64,000 bases of DNA from Sorex araneus (GCF_027595985.1 NC_073304.1:222509723-222573722); one strand, 5' to 3'. Counted from the first letter of the stretch, positions 44,290 to 55,999 are shown. Made by a program: numbers and translations. Notes: generated by a model from the letters alone, not told the origin.

Positions 44290-44746
44290 ATGGATCCCAT
44301 GGCCAGCAGCTGCATGCGGAGTGCTCACCCCCCGGCCCCGGTCTGGGGCTGCCTCCGTAACCCCCACGCGGAAGGCGGCGGGGCCTCGGGACTCCCCCAC
44401 TACCCGCCAACCCCGTTCTCCTTCCACCAGAAGCCAGATTTCCCGGCGGCGGCGACAGCAGCGTACCCCGATTTCTCAGCCTCCTGCTTAGCAGCCACCC
44501 CACACAGCTTACCCCAGGAGGAGCACCTCTTTGCTGAACAGCACCCAGCCTTTCCGCAGCACTTCCCCGTCTCTGACGCCCCACGCAAGCTCACCCCGGG
44601 TCCTACTGGCAGCTCCCAGGACATGGGGGCCAGCAGCCCCGGCCTGGTAGATGCCAGGGGAGCCGCCGGTGAGGACTACGAGGGCCCCGGGAGCACTGGC
44701 AGTGAGACGGAGAAGAAGGCAACCAGGCGGAAGAAGGAGAGTTCAG
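44290..44746 (+). CDS. MEOX1: MEOX1 coding exon 1 (mesenchyme homeobox 1, N-terminal half)
   Basis: This exon encodes residues 1-152 of MEOX1, a nuclear homeodomain transcription factor of somite, sclerotome and dermomyotome development. It starts MDPMASSCMRS and continues with the PPAPVWGCLRNPH and FSFHQKPDF blocks, which I recognise from human MEOX1. The chosen ATG at 44290 gives the family N-terminus; a second in-frame Met is residue 4. A Pro/Ser-rich middle part is followed by an acidic stretch and a basic TRRKKESS end. Compared with human MEOX1 as I remember it, four residues (SPNW) before HFPVSD are missing, which accounts for a total of 250 instead of 254. The exon ends in phase 1 at TCAG|GTAGGT, a strong donor. 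The open frame continues past the donor, but that tail is intron. I am very sure of the identity. Confidence 0.97.
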
Positions 44747-44764
44747 GTAGGTGCCGGAGGAGCC

Positions 44765-44850
44765 CTGGATCATTCCTTTACTGTGTGATCTCAGGGGGAT
44801 TGCTTGCCCTCTCTGAACCTAGCTGTATGGGGCAAATATTATTTCACCCC
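44765..44850 (+). repeat. MIR directly after MEOX1 exon 1
   Basis: Sense MIR: ACTGTGTGATCTCAGGGGGATTGCTTGCCCTCTCTGAACCT, about 20 bp into intron 1. Confidence 0.65.
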
Positions 44851-45896
44851 ACCCAAAGACCAGGTTACCCTTGGGGGTTTCTTCTTCGAGTTCTAGCCTT
44901 CTCTAGCATCTCCCACACTTCTGGGCCCCGAGAAGGTAGTGCCAGCCAAAGGATGAATTGGGTTTGAGGGGGCTCCCCTAAGGCAGACAGAGCCGGGACC
45001 CTCTTGTCCAGGAGGCAGAGAAGCGGCTTAGGGCACAGCGGGCGGGGAGCGAAGCCTGATGGATTCAGGGCAGGCTGCCCCCGCCCGGGCTTCACCTGCT
45101 GGACCCAGTCTCAGGGGTAGCTGAGGCTGGGTGAGGCTCGGGAAAGCCCCCTCCTCTGAGCCCTCCTGAAGAATCACTGATCTTGGGGGGAAGCAGCCAG
45201 CCCAACACCTAGCGGGCAGGTAAAGCCCCAGAGGAGGCAGAGGGTGGGGTGGAGTCTGACACCTCCCCCATGGGGCCCTCCTGGGTTTCCCCTGACTCTG
45301 TCTGCTGGTAGTCTGGTTCTCTGTACCCACCCTGCGTGGTATGAGGCAGTGCCCATCATGCTCCAACCCCACTGGCCTGCTATACGCCCTTCTGATGATC
45401 TCTTTGGGATGCTATCTGTCTGAACCTGCAGAAAACTTTCCTCAGAGTTTATTTAGGGGCAGGAGAGAGCAAAAGTCCTAGTCATCCCCAGAGTGCTCTT
45501 GGGAGCAGAGGGCGTGCAGGTGTGAGGAAGTGGATCTGTCCCCACGGAGCACAGGCCGAGGGTGGAGAGACCGCTGGGGAATGTCCCATGGCTGTGCTGT
45601 CGTTCGGGGCGTGGGGGGTGCTGGATGCAGGCAGATCAGCCCTTTGGGGTGCCACCAATTTGTGGGTTTGGTCTGGCAGGTCTTACCGTATCTCAGTTCT
45701 TCCGCTGTGGAAAGGAGAAACGGGGAGTTTGCTGGCGGGGAGTCCATCCCAATAAAGTGACTGACCCATCTCAACTTGTCCTGATACTCCCAGTTTCAGC
45801 CTCAAAAGTTCAGTGACCCAGAAAATCCCTCAACCCCAGGCAAACCCAGACCACTGGCCCCCACCCTAGGAAGGGAACTTGAACGCCAGACTTTCT

Positions 45897-46066
45897 TTTC
45901 TTTTCTTTTTTCTTTTTTTTGCTTTTGGGTCACACCCAGCAGTGCTCAGGGCTTATTCCTGGTTCTGCCTCACAGATTATGCCTCACAGATCATGCCAGG
46001 GATCCAACCTGGGTCGATTGTGTGCCAGGCAAGTGCCTTACTCGCTAGACTATTGCTCCGGCCCCT
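45897..46066 (-). mobile_element. SINE A (MEOX1 intron 1)
   Basis: Antisense copy with a short local duplication (CTCACAGATTATGC / CTCACAGATCATGC). Confidence 0.85.
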
Positions 46067-46994
46067 TAAATTCCAGACTTCTGTTGATTTCAGAGTCTCG
46101 CTTTGCCCTTCTCAGAGTCTCTGCTCGAAGAAGCCCAGGGCATGGCAGTGACCCCGCGGGCGGCGGCTCCAGGGAGGGCCCTTTAAGCCCTGGCACGTTC
46201 ATTCCCGAACTATTCCTAGCCCTGGTTGGAGACTAATGGCTGAGGATGGGACTTTTGGCTGCTCCTCTCCCGGGAGTGCTCAGAAGCTGGCTCAGTGCCT
46301 CACGGCAGTGCGCTCCCCTCCCTGGCGCCTGCCACGGTAGCGGACCCCACACCCCCACCCGCCCTCGCCTCTGCCCACATGTCCCATGGCTGCATCCTGC
46401 CACTTTCCAGGGAAACAGGAGCCAAGGGCACTGGGGAGAAATGGGCCAAGCCAAGCCAAGGGCGGGAGCAAAATCCTTCCGTTTTTCAGTACAACCAGAT
46501 GCTGTTCTTCCTGCTGGGTCGTGGCTCACAGCCTGCCCTGGGGAGTGAGCTGACACGCTCCAGAGCTGCCCAGCCCACCTGAGCGCTCCTCCTTCCTGCA
46601 CTCTGTGGGGTGGCAGGGGAGGCTACCAGGAGGCGCTTCGCCAGCCAGGTCCACAATAAGCAGCAGCCCCCCCCCCCCCCCCCGCATTGATCCCCGATCC
46701 CTGGAGGCAGGAGGGCATGGGCTGAGTTTCATTTGTTCTCGCTGGGCAGGGAAGTCTTTGGAGCCCCGGTCTCTGGATTCTGCCGCTGGAACTTAAACTG
46801 AGGGTGGGAAAGATGGGTTCAGGGAGCCGGAGCAGAGGCCAGACCCAGGAGCCAAGCTCAGGACCGGCTCCAGGAATCCTGAGTTGGGTTCACAGGAAAT
46901 GACCCTTTCCCCCGATCCCTGCTGGATTTTCTATTTCAGTTTTTGATATTTTGATCACAGGTGACTATTCTTACTTGTTTTTTTATTTACCATG

Positions 46995-47187
46995 GTCTAT
47001 TTTTGGGGGGAGGGGGAGGTGTTTGGGGGTCATACCCAGATGTACTCAGGGCTTCCTGGCTCTGCACTCAGGGACCATCACTTACTTGAAGGAGGCGGGG
47101 CTTGGGGGACCCTATGTGGTGTCTGTTTATCAAACGCACGGATGCTTGCAAGGCAAACGCCGTAGCCCTGGCTTATCTCTCCAGCCC
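46995..47187 (-). mobile_element. SINE A, old (MEOX1 intron 1)
   Basis: Antisense, diverged, with an extra GGAGGCGGGGCTT segment in the middle. Confidence 0.75.
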
Positions 47188-47384
47188 TACTTACCTTGAT
47201 TTATAAAAACATTGCACGGAATTAGTATTTCCCTTGATATCTAGGGTTTGGGGCCCCCCTGGGGTTCTGCACTTAATCAGGGTGCCCCTCTCTCCCCGGC
47301 TCCCCTCTCTGGAAGGTAAATGAGCTTTGGTCCAAAAGGCATTTCCCACAGGCTTCAGAGCCGGGCACACACGTTCACACGTTA

Positions 47385-47545
47385 GCACAGCAGCTTCAGG
47401 AAACTTCTTAACCTCCTGGTGGCTGTTTCTCCACTTGTAAAATGGGACCATAACAACGGCACCTTCTCGCAGGGTCGCTGTGAAGGTTAAATGCAGCTAC
47501 CCCAATATTAACCCTTGTGCCTTGCCCTGAGTTCAGTATACACAG
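47385..47545 (+). repeat. MIR (MEOX1 intron 1)
   Basis: Sense MIR: AACTTCTTAACCTCCTGG, TCTCCACTTGTAAAATGGGACC, GGTCGCTGTGAAGGTTAAATGC. Confidence 0.75.
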
Positions 47546-48094
47546 CAACTGCTAATACTCTTAGGCCCAAATTTCCCTTACTGGCTTTTAAACACGAGTG
47601 TGACTCTGTACTTTAGAGCACCTTCTGGGGGCTGGGGGAATCAAAGAGTTTAAATGTACTGTCGGCAAAATTCCCAAGTCCGGAATAGGACACGGGAAGT
47701 TCTTGCCGTCGTTATTGGGTCTAAAATCCAGTTATCATCCAGTAAGAGTTGGAAACGAAGAGGTCGGTCTGGGTGGGAGGGAGGGGGTGAGTTGGGCCCT
47801 GCAGGGCCCCCCAAATTGATTGCATCCCACACTGACTGGCGGAACAGCCCCTGGAACCAGAAAGTTACTGAAAAAGTAAGTTTCACCAGAACCTTCTGTG
47901 CTCAGCTTCTCCTGCCACTTTCAATCACTCCCTGTGGGCCCCCACTGCAAGCTGGAACTGATTCACTCAAGAAAATAATCAGGAAAGGTGGTGGTGGAGG
48001 GAGGGGCTGGAGGGGGGGTGCTGGCCCACCCCCACCCCGAGATCTTCTGTTGGCTCACAACACAAAACTGATTTAGGAGACCAGGGGGGATGTT

Positions 48095-48250
48095 ATGTTC
48101 CTCCAGCGGCGGGCCGGTGGGTATAAAAGCCCCCTGCCGGCAGGGACAGCTGTGAGGCCACTTTGTTTGCCCCCAATCTGTCGGTGGCTACCGTGGTCGC
48201 TGTTGATTTATGGGAAGGAAGGATTTCTCGGTGATTTCCTGGTGGGGTTC
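48095..48250 (+). promoter_or_regulatory. TATA-like core promoter motif in MEOX1 intron 1
   Basis: GGGTATAAAAGCCCCCTGC at about 48119-48137 lies in repeat-free sequence 3.4 kb after exon 1, with GC-rich flanks and a CCAATCTGTCGG motif downstream. It could be an internal promoter or a chance match. Confidence 0.3.
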
Positions 48251-48662
48251 AAGGGAAGGTCGCATGTGATCGGCCTGGCTGATCGCAGGGGAATCTGTCC
48301 ATCTGTTTTCTCTGCCCACAGTGGGCCGTTGTGCCGGCCTCTTACCTCCTCGCCCTGCCCCAGAAGACGCCTTTGTCCCATCTGCCCGGGGCTCTCCTTG
48401 CTTCTTCAGGGAGTCCCCTGGCCTGCCAGGTTTCTCTCCTGCAGAATCTGCTCTTCATGAGTCCCATTGAGAATCTTTCCTTCCACAACTTGGTCCCCCG
48501 GCCCCTTCTGTGTTTCCCACCTCATCCTGTTCACAGGTGCCCACGACCACCTGCACTGACCACAAACCACACTCCCTTTCTCCCTCCACCTACCAGGTTG
48601 CTTAGATACTTCTTCCCGGCTCCCAAGGCTTTGCTGCTTGAAGTCCTACTTATTTTATTTTA

Positions 48663-48816
48663 CTTTTTGGGGCTGGGGGCACACCTAGCGGTGCTCACGG
48701 GCTTCTCCTGGCTGGGTGCTCAGGGGTCCTTCCTGGTGGCGCTCAGGGATAGACCCCAGACCTTCCTCATGCAAAGCATATCCTCTAGCTTTTTGAATGA
48801 TCTCTCTGGTCCCCTA
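48663..48816 (-). mobile_element. SINE A, old (MEOX1 intron 1)
   Basis: Antisense; the core is rearranged and the head end is degraded. Confidence 0.7.
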
Positions 48817-48837
48817 CTTATTGTATTTTGCTTTTTA

Positions 48838-48992
48838 AAATGAATTTATTTTTTATCGAATCACCATGAATTACAAAGTTACAGAGATACTTGTGATTGA
48901 GTTTCAGGTGTACAATGATCCAACACCAATCCCTTCACTGGTGTCCACTACCTTCCACCCATGTCATTGGTTTCCCTTCTGTTCTCTACTTT
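48838..48992 (-). mobile_element. LINE-1 3' end (MEOX1 intron 1)
   Basis: Antisense terminal L1 piece: ATCGAATCACCATGAATTACAAAG, GGTGTACAATGATCC, AACACCAATCCCTTCACTGGTG. Confidence 0.7.
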
Positions 48993-48993
48993 A

Positions 48994-48995
<2 letters not shown>

Positions 48996-49025
<30 letters not shown>

Positions 49026-49026
49026 T
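48996..49026. repeat. (TG)n microsatellite
   Basis: TG run between two antisense LINE-1 3' ends. Confidence 0.95.
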
Positions 49027-49029
49027 TGG

Positions 49030-49825
49030 TTTTTTAAAACTTTTTTATTGACTCACTGTGAGATAGATCCTTATAAAGCTGATCATTATTGGATTTCAGT
49101 CATATAGTATTCCAATACCCATCCCTCCACCAGGGTACATTTCCCAGCAGCAGGGTCCCCTGCCCCCCCATTCCCTCCAACCACCCCCATCCCCCACACC
49201 TTCCTGCCTCTGTGGAAGGCATTTTTATTTTCTGTCTTTCTCCCCCCCTCCACCCCCCTCTCCTTTTGGGCATTGTGGTTTGCAATATTGATATTGAAAG
49301 ATTATCAAGAATATCCCTTTACCTACTTTAACCCTCAGATCCTGTCCAGCGTGATCATTCTCCCCTACTGTTGTCATACTGTCTCTTCTCTATCTTACCT
49401 ACCCTCAGCCCCACACACATTTGTGATTAGTTCTAACCTTTGACCAGTCCTCCTGACCCCTGTTTTCCCTGGCCATGGATATTTGTCTTCTACTATATAT
49501 ACATTTTTATATACCACATATAAAAGCAATCATTCTGTATCTGTCCTCTCCTTTGGATTCATTTTCACTCAACATGATACTCTCCATGTCCATCCATTTA
49601 CAGGCAAATTTCATGACTTCATTTTTCCTAACAGCTGCATAGTATTCCATTGTGTAGATGTGCCATAGTTTCTTTATGCATTCATCTGTTCTTGGGTACT
49701 CGGGTTGTTTCCAGATTCTGGTTATGTTGAACAGTGGTGCAATGAACATAGGAGTGCAGATGGTGTTTCTGCTGTGTGTTTTGTGCCCCCAGGAGATGTC
49801 CCCAGAAGTGATATTGCTAGATGCC
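49030..49825 (-). mobile_element. 5'-truncated LINE-1 with ORF2 C-terminus (MEOX1 intron 1)
   Basis: On the - strand, an 80-codon frame (49749-49507) matches the LINE-1 ORF2 protein end: IYTMEYYAAVRKNE, KWMDMESIMLSE, a KGEDRYRMIAFICGI-type end. It is followed by a 3' UTR down to a T-rich (antisense poly(A)) edge at about 49040. A retrotransposon remnant, truncated and not functional. Confidence 0.88.
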
Positions 49826-50024
49826 TTATTTTATTTTATTTTTATTTATTTATTTATTTGCTTTTTGTGTCACACCTGGCAATGCACAGGGGGTTACTCC
49901 TGGATCTGCACTCAGGAATTACTCCTGGAGGTGCTCAGGGGACCATATGGGATGCTGGGAATCGAACCTGGGTCGGCTGTGTGCAAGGCAAACACCCTAC
50001 CCGCTGTGCTATCACTCCAGCCCC
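49826..50024 (-). mobile_element. SINE A
   Basis: Antisense full-length copy with a TTTA-repeat tail; followed directly by another copy in the same orientation. Confidence 0.9.
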
Positions 50025-50026
50025 TA

Positions 50027-50190
50027 TTTTTATTTATTTATCTTTGGCTTTTTGGGTCATATTTGGTGATGCTCAGGGGTTACTCCTGGCTCTGCACTCA
50101 AGAATTACTCCTACTGGTGGTCAAGGAATCGAACCTGGGTCGACCATGTGCAAGGCAAATCCCCTCCCCGTTGTACAATCGCTCAGGCCC
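50027..50190 (-). mobile_element. SINE A
   Basis: Antisense; the GGTCAAGGAATCGAACC join shows loss of the segment holding the CCATATGGGATGC core. Confidence 0.85.
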
Positions 50191-50316
50191 CGTGCTACTT
50201 ATTTAACATCAGCTTGCAATCTGCACCCTTCAAGAATCTTTGCTCTCTTTCTGTGAATGTCTGATTCCACTTGCACAGAATTCCCATTCAGCAAAAGCTA
50301 CGATTTAATTTTGAAC

Positions 50317-50485
50317 CAGAGAGAAGATTCAGCAGACTGGGTGTAAGCATTGCATGCAGCAGACCCAGGGTCATTCCCCAGCACTGCATGGACTCCTGAG
50401 AACTGCCAGCAACAGTCCCTGAGCACAGAACGGGGAGTAGCTGTCAAGCACTGCCAAGAATGGCCCCAAATTAAAAATTTAAAAA
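50317..50485 (+). mobile_element. SINE A (old)
   Basis: Diverged sense copy, GACCCAGGGTCATTCCCCAGCA. Confidence 0.65.
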
Positions 50486-50564
50486 GAAGGAAATTTCAAA
50501 TCAGAAAATCAGAGGGCTTACCCTAGACTGGACTGATCTTATAGACGTCACACCTAATTTCACT

Positions 50565-50718
50565 TTGTGGGGAGTAGGGGCCATACACATCAGTGCTCAG
50601 GGCTCCCTCCTAGTCACTCCTGGTGGTGCTGGGGGAGGCCATGAACATATGGGTGGGGACTGCACAGAGCTGGCTGCGTGCAAAGCCAGTGCCTTCTCTC
50701 TGTACTGTCTCTCCAACC
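50565..50718 (-). mobile_element. SINE A (old)
   Basis: Diverged antisense copy ending CTGTACTGTCTCTCCAACCC. Confidence 0.65.
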
Positions 50719-51029
50719 CGCATCTCACTTCCTGTAGGAGTTCTCTTGAGATACCTTTCATGGGCAATTTGTATTGGAAATCTCCTGGGGTGGTCCAAAT
50801 TAGACCACAAATATACCATTGTAGCCATAGTGGAGTGTGACAACAGTTAACCATGTACATTATTGTTCAATCGATTGAGAACTATTTCATCTTGCAAAAT
50901 TGAACCTGCTTATCCCCTGAATAATAACTTCCCTGTTCTCAGGCCTGGGTCTACTAGCCAGCGCTTGACTTTCCATTTCTAAGAGTTTGACAGCTTTTGG
51001 TATTTTGTATAAAATGGAATCATGTCTTT

Positions 51030-51237
51030 TTTTTGTTTGTTTGTTTGGTTGGGGTTTTTTTTTTACCTTTTTGGGTCACACCTGACAATGCTCAGGGTTT
51101 ACGCCTGACTCTGAATTCAGGAATTACACCTGGAGGTGCTCAGAGGACCATGTGGGATACTGGGGATTAAACCCGGTTCGGCCGCATGCAAGGCAAATTC
51201 CACCTTGCCCTCCCCGCTGTACTATTGCTTCAGCCCC
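51030..51237 (-). mobile_element. SINE A
   Basis: Antisense copy. AATCATGTCTTTTTT on the left and CAATCATGTCTTTTTTG on the right form the target duplication. Confidence 0.9.
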
Positions 51238-51390
51238 AATCATGTCTTTTTTGTAACTGACTTACTTTACTTCAAATAATGTTCCTGAGTTTCATCTGAG
51301 TTGTGTAACAGAATTGCCTTCTTTTCTATTGTGTCAATATGCCATATTTTCTTTATGCATTCATCTGCTGATGAAAACGTGGGTTCCTCA

Positions 51391-51575
51391 GGGGCTGGAG
51401 CAATAGCACAGCAGGTAGGGCGTTTGCCTTGCATGCGGCCCACCCGGGTTCGATTCCCAGCATCCCATATGGTCCCCCAGCACTACCTGGAGTAATTCCT
51501 GAGTGCAGAGCCAGGAGTAACCCCTGTGCATCGCCGGGTGTGACCCAAAAAGCAAAAACAACAACAACAACAAAA
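51391..51575 (+). mobile_element. SINE A inside LINE-1
   Basis: Full-length sense copy. Flanks GAAAACGTGGGTTCCT and AAAAACATGGGTTCCT are the target duplication. Confidence 0.92.
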
Positions 51576-52493
51576 AACATGGGTTCCTTTGCCTCTCAGC
51601 TTGTGTGAGTAATTCTGCAAAAAAAATGTGCAAGTATCTCTTTGAGATCCTAACTTAAATTACTTTGAATATTTACCTCAAAGTAGGGTTGCTTGATCAT
51701 ATGGTAATTCTTGTTTTTGGATTGCTAGGTAGTATGGGAGTTCTAGTTTTGGGATATTGGGTGTTTGTGTGTTTTTTTTTTTTTGAGGAAACTTCATGTT
51801 TTCTATGTAGTTGGATGATTTTATAGTCTCACCAACAATCCACATGACTTTGGTTTTTTATACATCCTCACTACTTACTATGGTTTTGTTCTCATTCTTG
51901 ATGGTGTCAGTCTAACAGTTTCTTCTAAGAGTTATAGGTCTTTTCCACTTGTTGGTCTTACACTTAGGTTATTAACTTATTTTAATTTTTATGTATAAGG
52001 GCCCAATTTCATTCATTTGTGTGGAAAGCCAGTTTTCCCAACTCTGTTAAATATTTATTTTCCCCTTTATGCTGGAGATAAATTTACTAAAGATGTGAGG
52101 TTTCACTTCTTAACTTTCCAGACTGTTCCTTCAATCTGTCTAACAGTACTTTACTATCTTGATTACTGTAGCTTTGTACTCTTTTTTGAAATCAATTAAT
52201 ATAAGGCCTCCAACATTTTTTTCTTTGTCAAGATTGTTTGACATCTTGAGATTTATTGAGATTCTACACAAATTTTAGCATCATTTATTGGGGGAAATGC
52301 CAAGAGGATTTTGATAGGAATTGCATTAAATGTGTAGATAGCTTTGAATGGGCTTATAAAAAATTCATCTTCTGATTTCTAAACATTGTGTGTCTTTTCG
52401 TTAGTATTTTTAATTTATTTCAGCAACATTTCCCAATTTTTAGTATGCCAGCCTTTTGCCTCCTCAATTAAGTTTGTTCCTAAATAGTTGATT

Positions 52494-52659
52494 TTTTGGG
52501 GGGAGGTCACACCCGGTGATGCATAGGGTTTACTCCTGGCTCATGCACTCAGGAATTACTCCAGGTAGGGCTGGGGACCATACGGGATGCTGGGAATCGA
52601 ACCCGAGTCGGCCTCGTGCAAGGCAAACGCCCTACCTGCTATGCTATCGCTCCAGCCCC
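52494..52659 (-). mobile_element. SINE A inside LINE-1 (first of two at one site)
   Basis: Antisense copy bounded by TAGTTGATT at 52485-52493 and 52662-52670. Confidence 0.9.
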
Positions 52660-52671
52660 AATAGTTGATTC

Positions 52672-52859
52672 TTTTTTTTTTTTTTTTTTTTTTTTGCTTT
52701 TTGGGTCACACCCAGCCATGCTCAGGGGTTACTCCTGGCTTTGCACTCAGGAACTACTCCTGGCGGTGCTTGGGGGACCATATGGGATGCCGGGGATCGA
52801 ACCCGGGTCGGCCGCGTGCAAGGCAAACGCCCTACCCGCTGTGCTATCGCTCCGGCCCC
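52672..52859 (-). mobile_element. SINE A inside LINE-1 (second at the same site)
   Basis: Antisense near-consensus copy with about 20 T; bounded by TAGTTGATTC at 52662 and again at 52860. Confidence 0.92.
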
Positions 52860-53213
52860 TAGTTGATTCTTTTTGATGCTCAACAAATGGAATGTTTTTC
52901 TTCATTTCTCTTTCAGATTATCATTAGTGTATTAAAACAACTGATTTTTTTTTTGGTGCTGATTCTGTACCCTGCAACTTTTCTGAACTTACTGATTTGT
53001 TCCAAAAGTTTTCTTGTGAAGTCTTTAGGTTTACTTCATGCATTATCTTATCATCTATGAACACAGATGATTTTAGGTTTTTTGTTTTTTTTTTTTACTT
53101 AGAAGCCTTTCTTTCCTCCCTCGCCTATTACTCTCATGAGGACTTCCAGTATCATGTAGAAAGAGTGGGCATTCTTCCCTATTTCCTGGTCTTAAAGGGA
53201 GAGATTTAAAGAT

Positions 53214-53214
53214 C

Positions 53215-53253
<39 letters not shown>
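53214..53253. repeat. (CT)n microsatellite
   Basis: Pure CT run at the tail side of an antisense SINE A. Confidence 0.95.
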
Positions 53254-53254
<1 letters not shown>

Positions 53255-53255
<1 letters not shown>

Positions 53256-53424
53256 CAAGGGGGGGTTGTGGGCCACACTTGGTGGTGCTCAGGGTTGCCT
53301 CCCAGCTCTACACTCAGAGATCACTCCTGGTGGTCTCTGGGGACCATATGGAGTGCTGGGGATTGAATGCAGGTTGGCCGCGTGCAAGGCTAGTGCCCTA
53401 ACCATTGTACTATCAGTCCAGCCC
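53255..53424 (-). mobile_element. SINE A
   Basis: Antisense diverged copy whose tail side is a CT microsatellite (53214-53253). Confidence 0.8.
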
Positions 53425-53543
53425 AGGTTTTACTTTTTCACTATCAAGTATGATATTAACTATGAACTTTGCTACCTAGGCTTCTAATATACCAAAGAAA
53501 TTTTCTTTCTTGTATTCTTAGTCTGTTCAGTGTTCAAGAATCC

Positions 53544-53724
53544 TTTTTTTTTTTTTTTTTTGGCTTCTGGGCCACACCTGGTGGTGCTTAAGGCTTACTC
53601 CTGGCTCTGTGCTCACGGATTGCTCCTGGTGGGGTTCAGGGCACCGTATGGGGTGCGGGGAATTAAGTTGGTGTCAGCTGGTGCAAAGCAAATGCTCTAT
53701 ATGCTATACTGTCACTGTGGCCCC
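53544..53724 (-). mobile_element. SINE A
   Basis: Antisense. CAAGAATCCTTT occurs before and after the element (about 53533 and 53726): target duplication. Confidence 0.88.
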
Positions 53725-53769
53725 AAGAATCCTTTCTTGGCACATGAGCATGCCTTGCTTATATCTCCA

Positions 53770-54250
53770 TTCTAGCATCAAACCACAGTTGGCGTTGCTT
53801 TCAAAGTGACAAAAGCACAGGCCTTTGTCCTTAAATCAAAGTGTCTGAAAAGAAGGAATGATATCTGATTCACCTGTGCCATCTCCCTGGCACTGACTGA
53901 AATATTTTCATGTGGGAAAACTTCCACCAGTGTCCGGCCTATGACTTCTATTGCCGTGTGGCGTTTCTTCATTGATTCAGAGTGGCTCCCCCGGCCTGAG
54001 AGTTCCTACCGTGTGTGATGTGCTTCTGTGAAATGCATCAGGACGTTTACAATCTCACTCATGAAAAAATGTGTGCAGCAAACCAGACTTCGGTGATAAA
54101 AACCAGCTCCGGGCCAGGGTGTGTAGTGGGGACAGAAAGACACATAAACAGACACATGCGGCTGGTCTATCTCTGCGGAATCCCCACGGGCCACAGGGAT
54201 GAGCTCCAAGAACCAGGCTGGGAAATAAACAGCAGTTCAGCGGCTGCCAT
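53770..54250. promoter_or_regulatory. Candidate intronic regulatory block
   Basis: Repeat-free 480 bp between a SINE and the first CTTT tract: GAAATATTTTCATGTGGGAAA, GGCGTTTCTTCATTGATTCAG, CTCACTCATGAAAAAATGTG. Confidence 0.35.
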
Positions 54251-54439
54251 GGGTTAGCAGCTAGAGGGCTAAGTGGTCACATGAGGCTGAGTTCCCCAGT
54301 CTGGAGGAAGGGGCAATTTTTTTCTTTTAGTTTGCTGAGGGGACCCCTATGGGCTAACCTTGCAAGCAGCCCTCCTGGCCTTGTTCTCTGTTCTGGGGGT
54401 CAGGGGAGGGAGGGTTCTCCTCCTAGGCTGGACTCAGGA

Positions 54440-54542
54440 TTCTCCTTCCTTCCTTCCTTCCTTCCTTCCTTCCTTCCTTCCTTCCTTCCTTCCTTCCTTC
54501 CTTCCTTCCTTCCTTCCTTCCTCCTTCCCTCCTTTCTTTTTT

Positions 54543-54601
<59 letters not shown>

Positions 54602-54670
54602 CTCTCTCTCTTTCTTTCTTTCTCTCTCTTTCTCTCTCTTTCTCTCTCTTTCTTTCCTTCTTCCTTTCTT

Positions 54671-54703
<33 letters not shown>

Positions 54704-54795
54704 CTTTTTCCTTTCTCTCTCTTTTTCTTTCTTTCTCTCTTCTTTCTTTCTCTTCTTTTCTTTCTCTCTTTCTCTTTTTTCTTTCTTCTTTCTTA
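54440..54795. repeat. Long (CCTT)n/(CTTT)n polypyrimidine tract
   Basis: About 355 bp of pyrimidines on the + strand: CCTT units, then CTTT units, then mixed CT/CTTT. In MEOX1 intron 1 it is a U/C tract in the pre-mRNA. Confidence 0.95.
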
Positions 54796-54935
54796 GCAAA
54801 AGACCTTTTATATTTCCTTAATAAAATCAAGAAATAGTACATAGTAAATGAAGTATATAGCACTTAATTGCAACCCTATTTTGTTATGCCAAAAATGTAT
54901 GTGACATTGAATATGAAAAAAAATAATGCATCATC

Positions 54936-55110
54936 GGGGCTGGAGTGATAGCATAGCGGGTAGGGCATTTGCCTTGCATGCAGCCGACCCAGGTTCAAAT
55001 CCCAGCATCCCATATGGTCCCCTGAGCACCGCCAGGAGTAATTCCTGAGTGCAGAGCCAGGAGTAACCCCTGTGCATCGCCGGGTGTGACCCAAAAAGAA
55101 AAAAAAAGTT
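54936..55110 (+). mobile_element. SINE A
   Basis: Full-length near-consensus sense copy with target duplication AAAAATAATGCATCATC (54919-54935 and 55115-55131). Confidence 0.93.
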
Positions 55111-55465
55111 TGGTAAAAATAATGCATCATCTTGCACCTTTTATCGTATCAAAGAATCAAACCCTTGTGTATCTCTCTACATTTTTATTTTTTATAAATG
55201 AGATGATGGGCCTGGGAGATAATTTCAAGTGGGAGCGCACACACATGTTCAAGTACCCAAGTTCTGTTCACTGTGTACACCACTGAGAATGACCCCTGTG
55301 CTTTAAAATGTTCTCTTTGTCCAAACCAACTTAATCAGGTCAAAGATCAGAACAAAGATCAACTTTCTATAAAGAGTCGAGAACAGAGACTGTTCAATTA
55401 AGCCTTATAGTCTAGCTTTCAAAAACGGTGTGTAGAACTTTAACAGATGCAAAGCATCTGGTCTC

Positions 55466-55997
<532 letters not shown>

Positions 55998-55999
55998 GT

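Larger units (their letters stand above)
50860..53210 (-). mobile_element. Old LINE-1 ORF2/3' region, cut by SINEs (MEOX1 intron 1)
   Basis: Outside the inserted SINEs (51030-51237, 51391-51575, 52494-52659, 52672-52859) this stretch reads antisense as an old L1: GTGTCAATATGCCATATTTTC, CTCTTTGAGATCCTAACTT, GGTTGCTTGATCATATGG, TAGGAATTGCATTAAATG, GTACCCTGCAACTTTTCTGAA, CTTCCAGTATCATGTAGA. The reverse-transcriptase frame is too decayed to translate. Confidence 0.75.

Noticed and set aside
44747-44967. Continuation of the MEOX1 exon 1 open frame to 225 codons
   Set aside because: The frame runs through a consensus donor into intron and MIR sequence; the homeodomain exons continue in phase only if the donor at 44747 is used.
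49507-49749. 80-codon frame with homology to a reverse-transcriptase protein end
   Set aside because: It is the last part of a 5'-truncated LINE-1; no catalytic region remains.
54281-54863. Phe/Leu/Ser and Lys/Arg/Glu-rich frames of 120-171 codons
   Set aside because: Translations of the CCTT/CTTT tract on the two strands.
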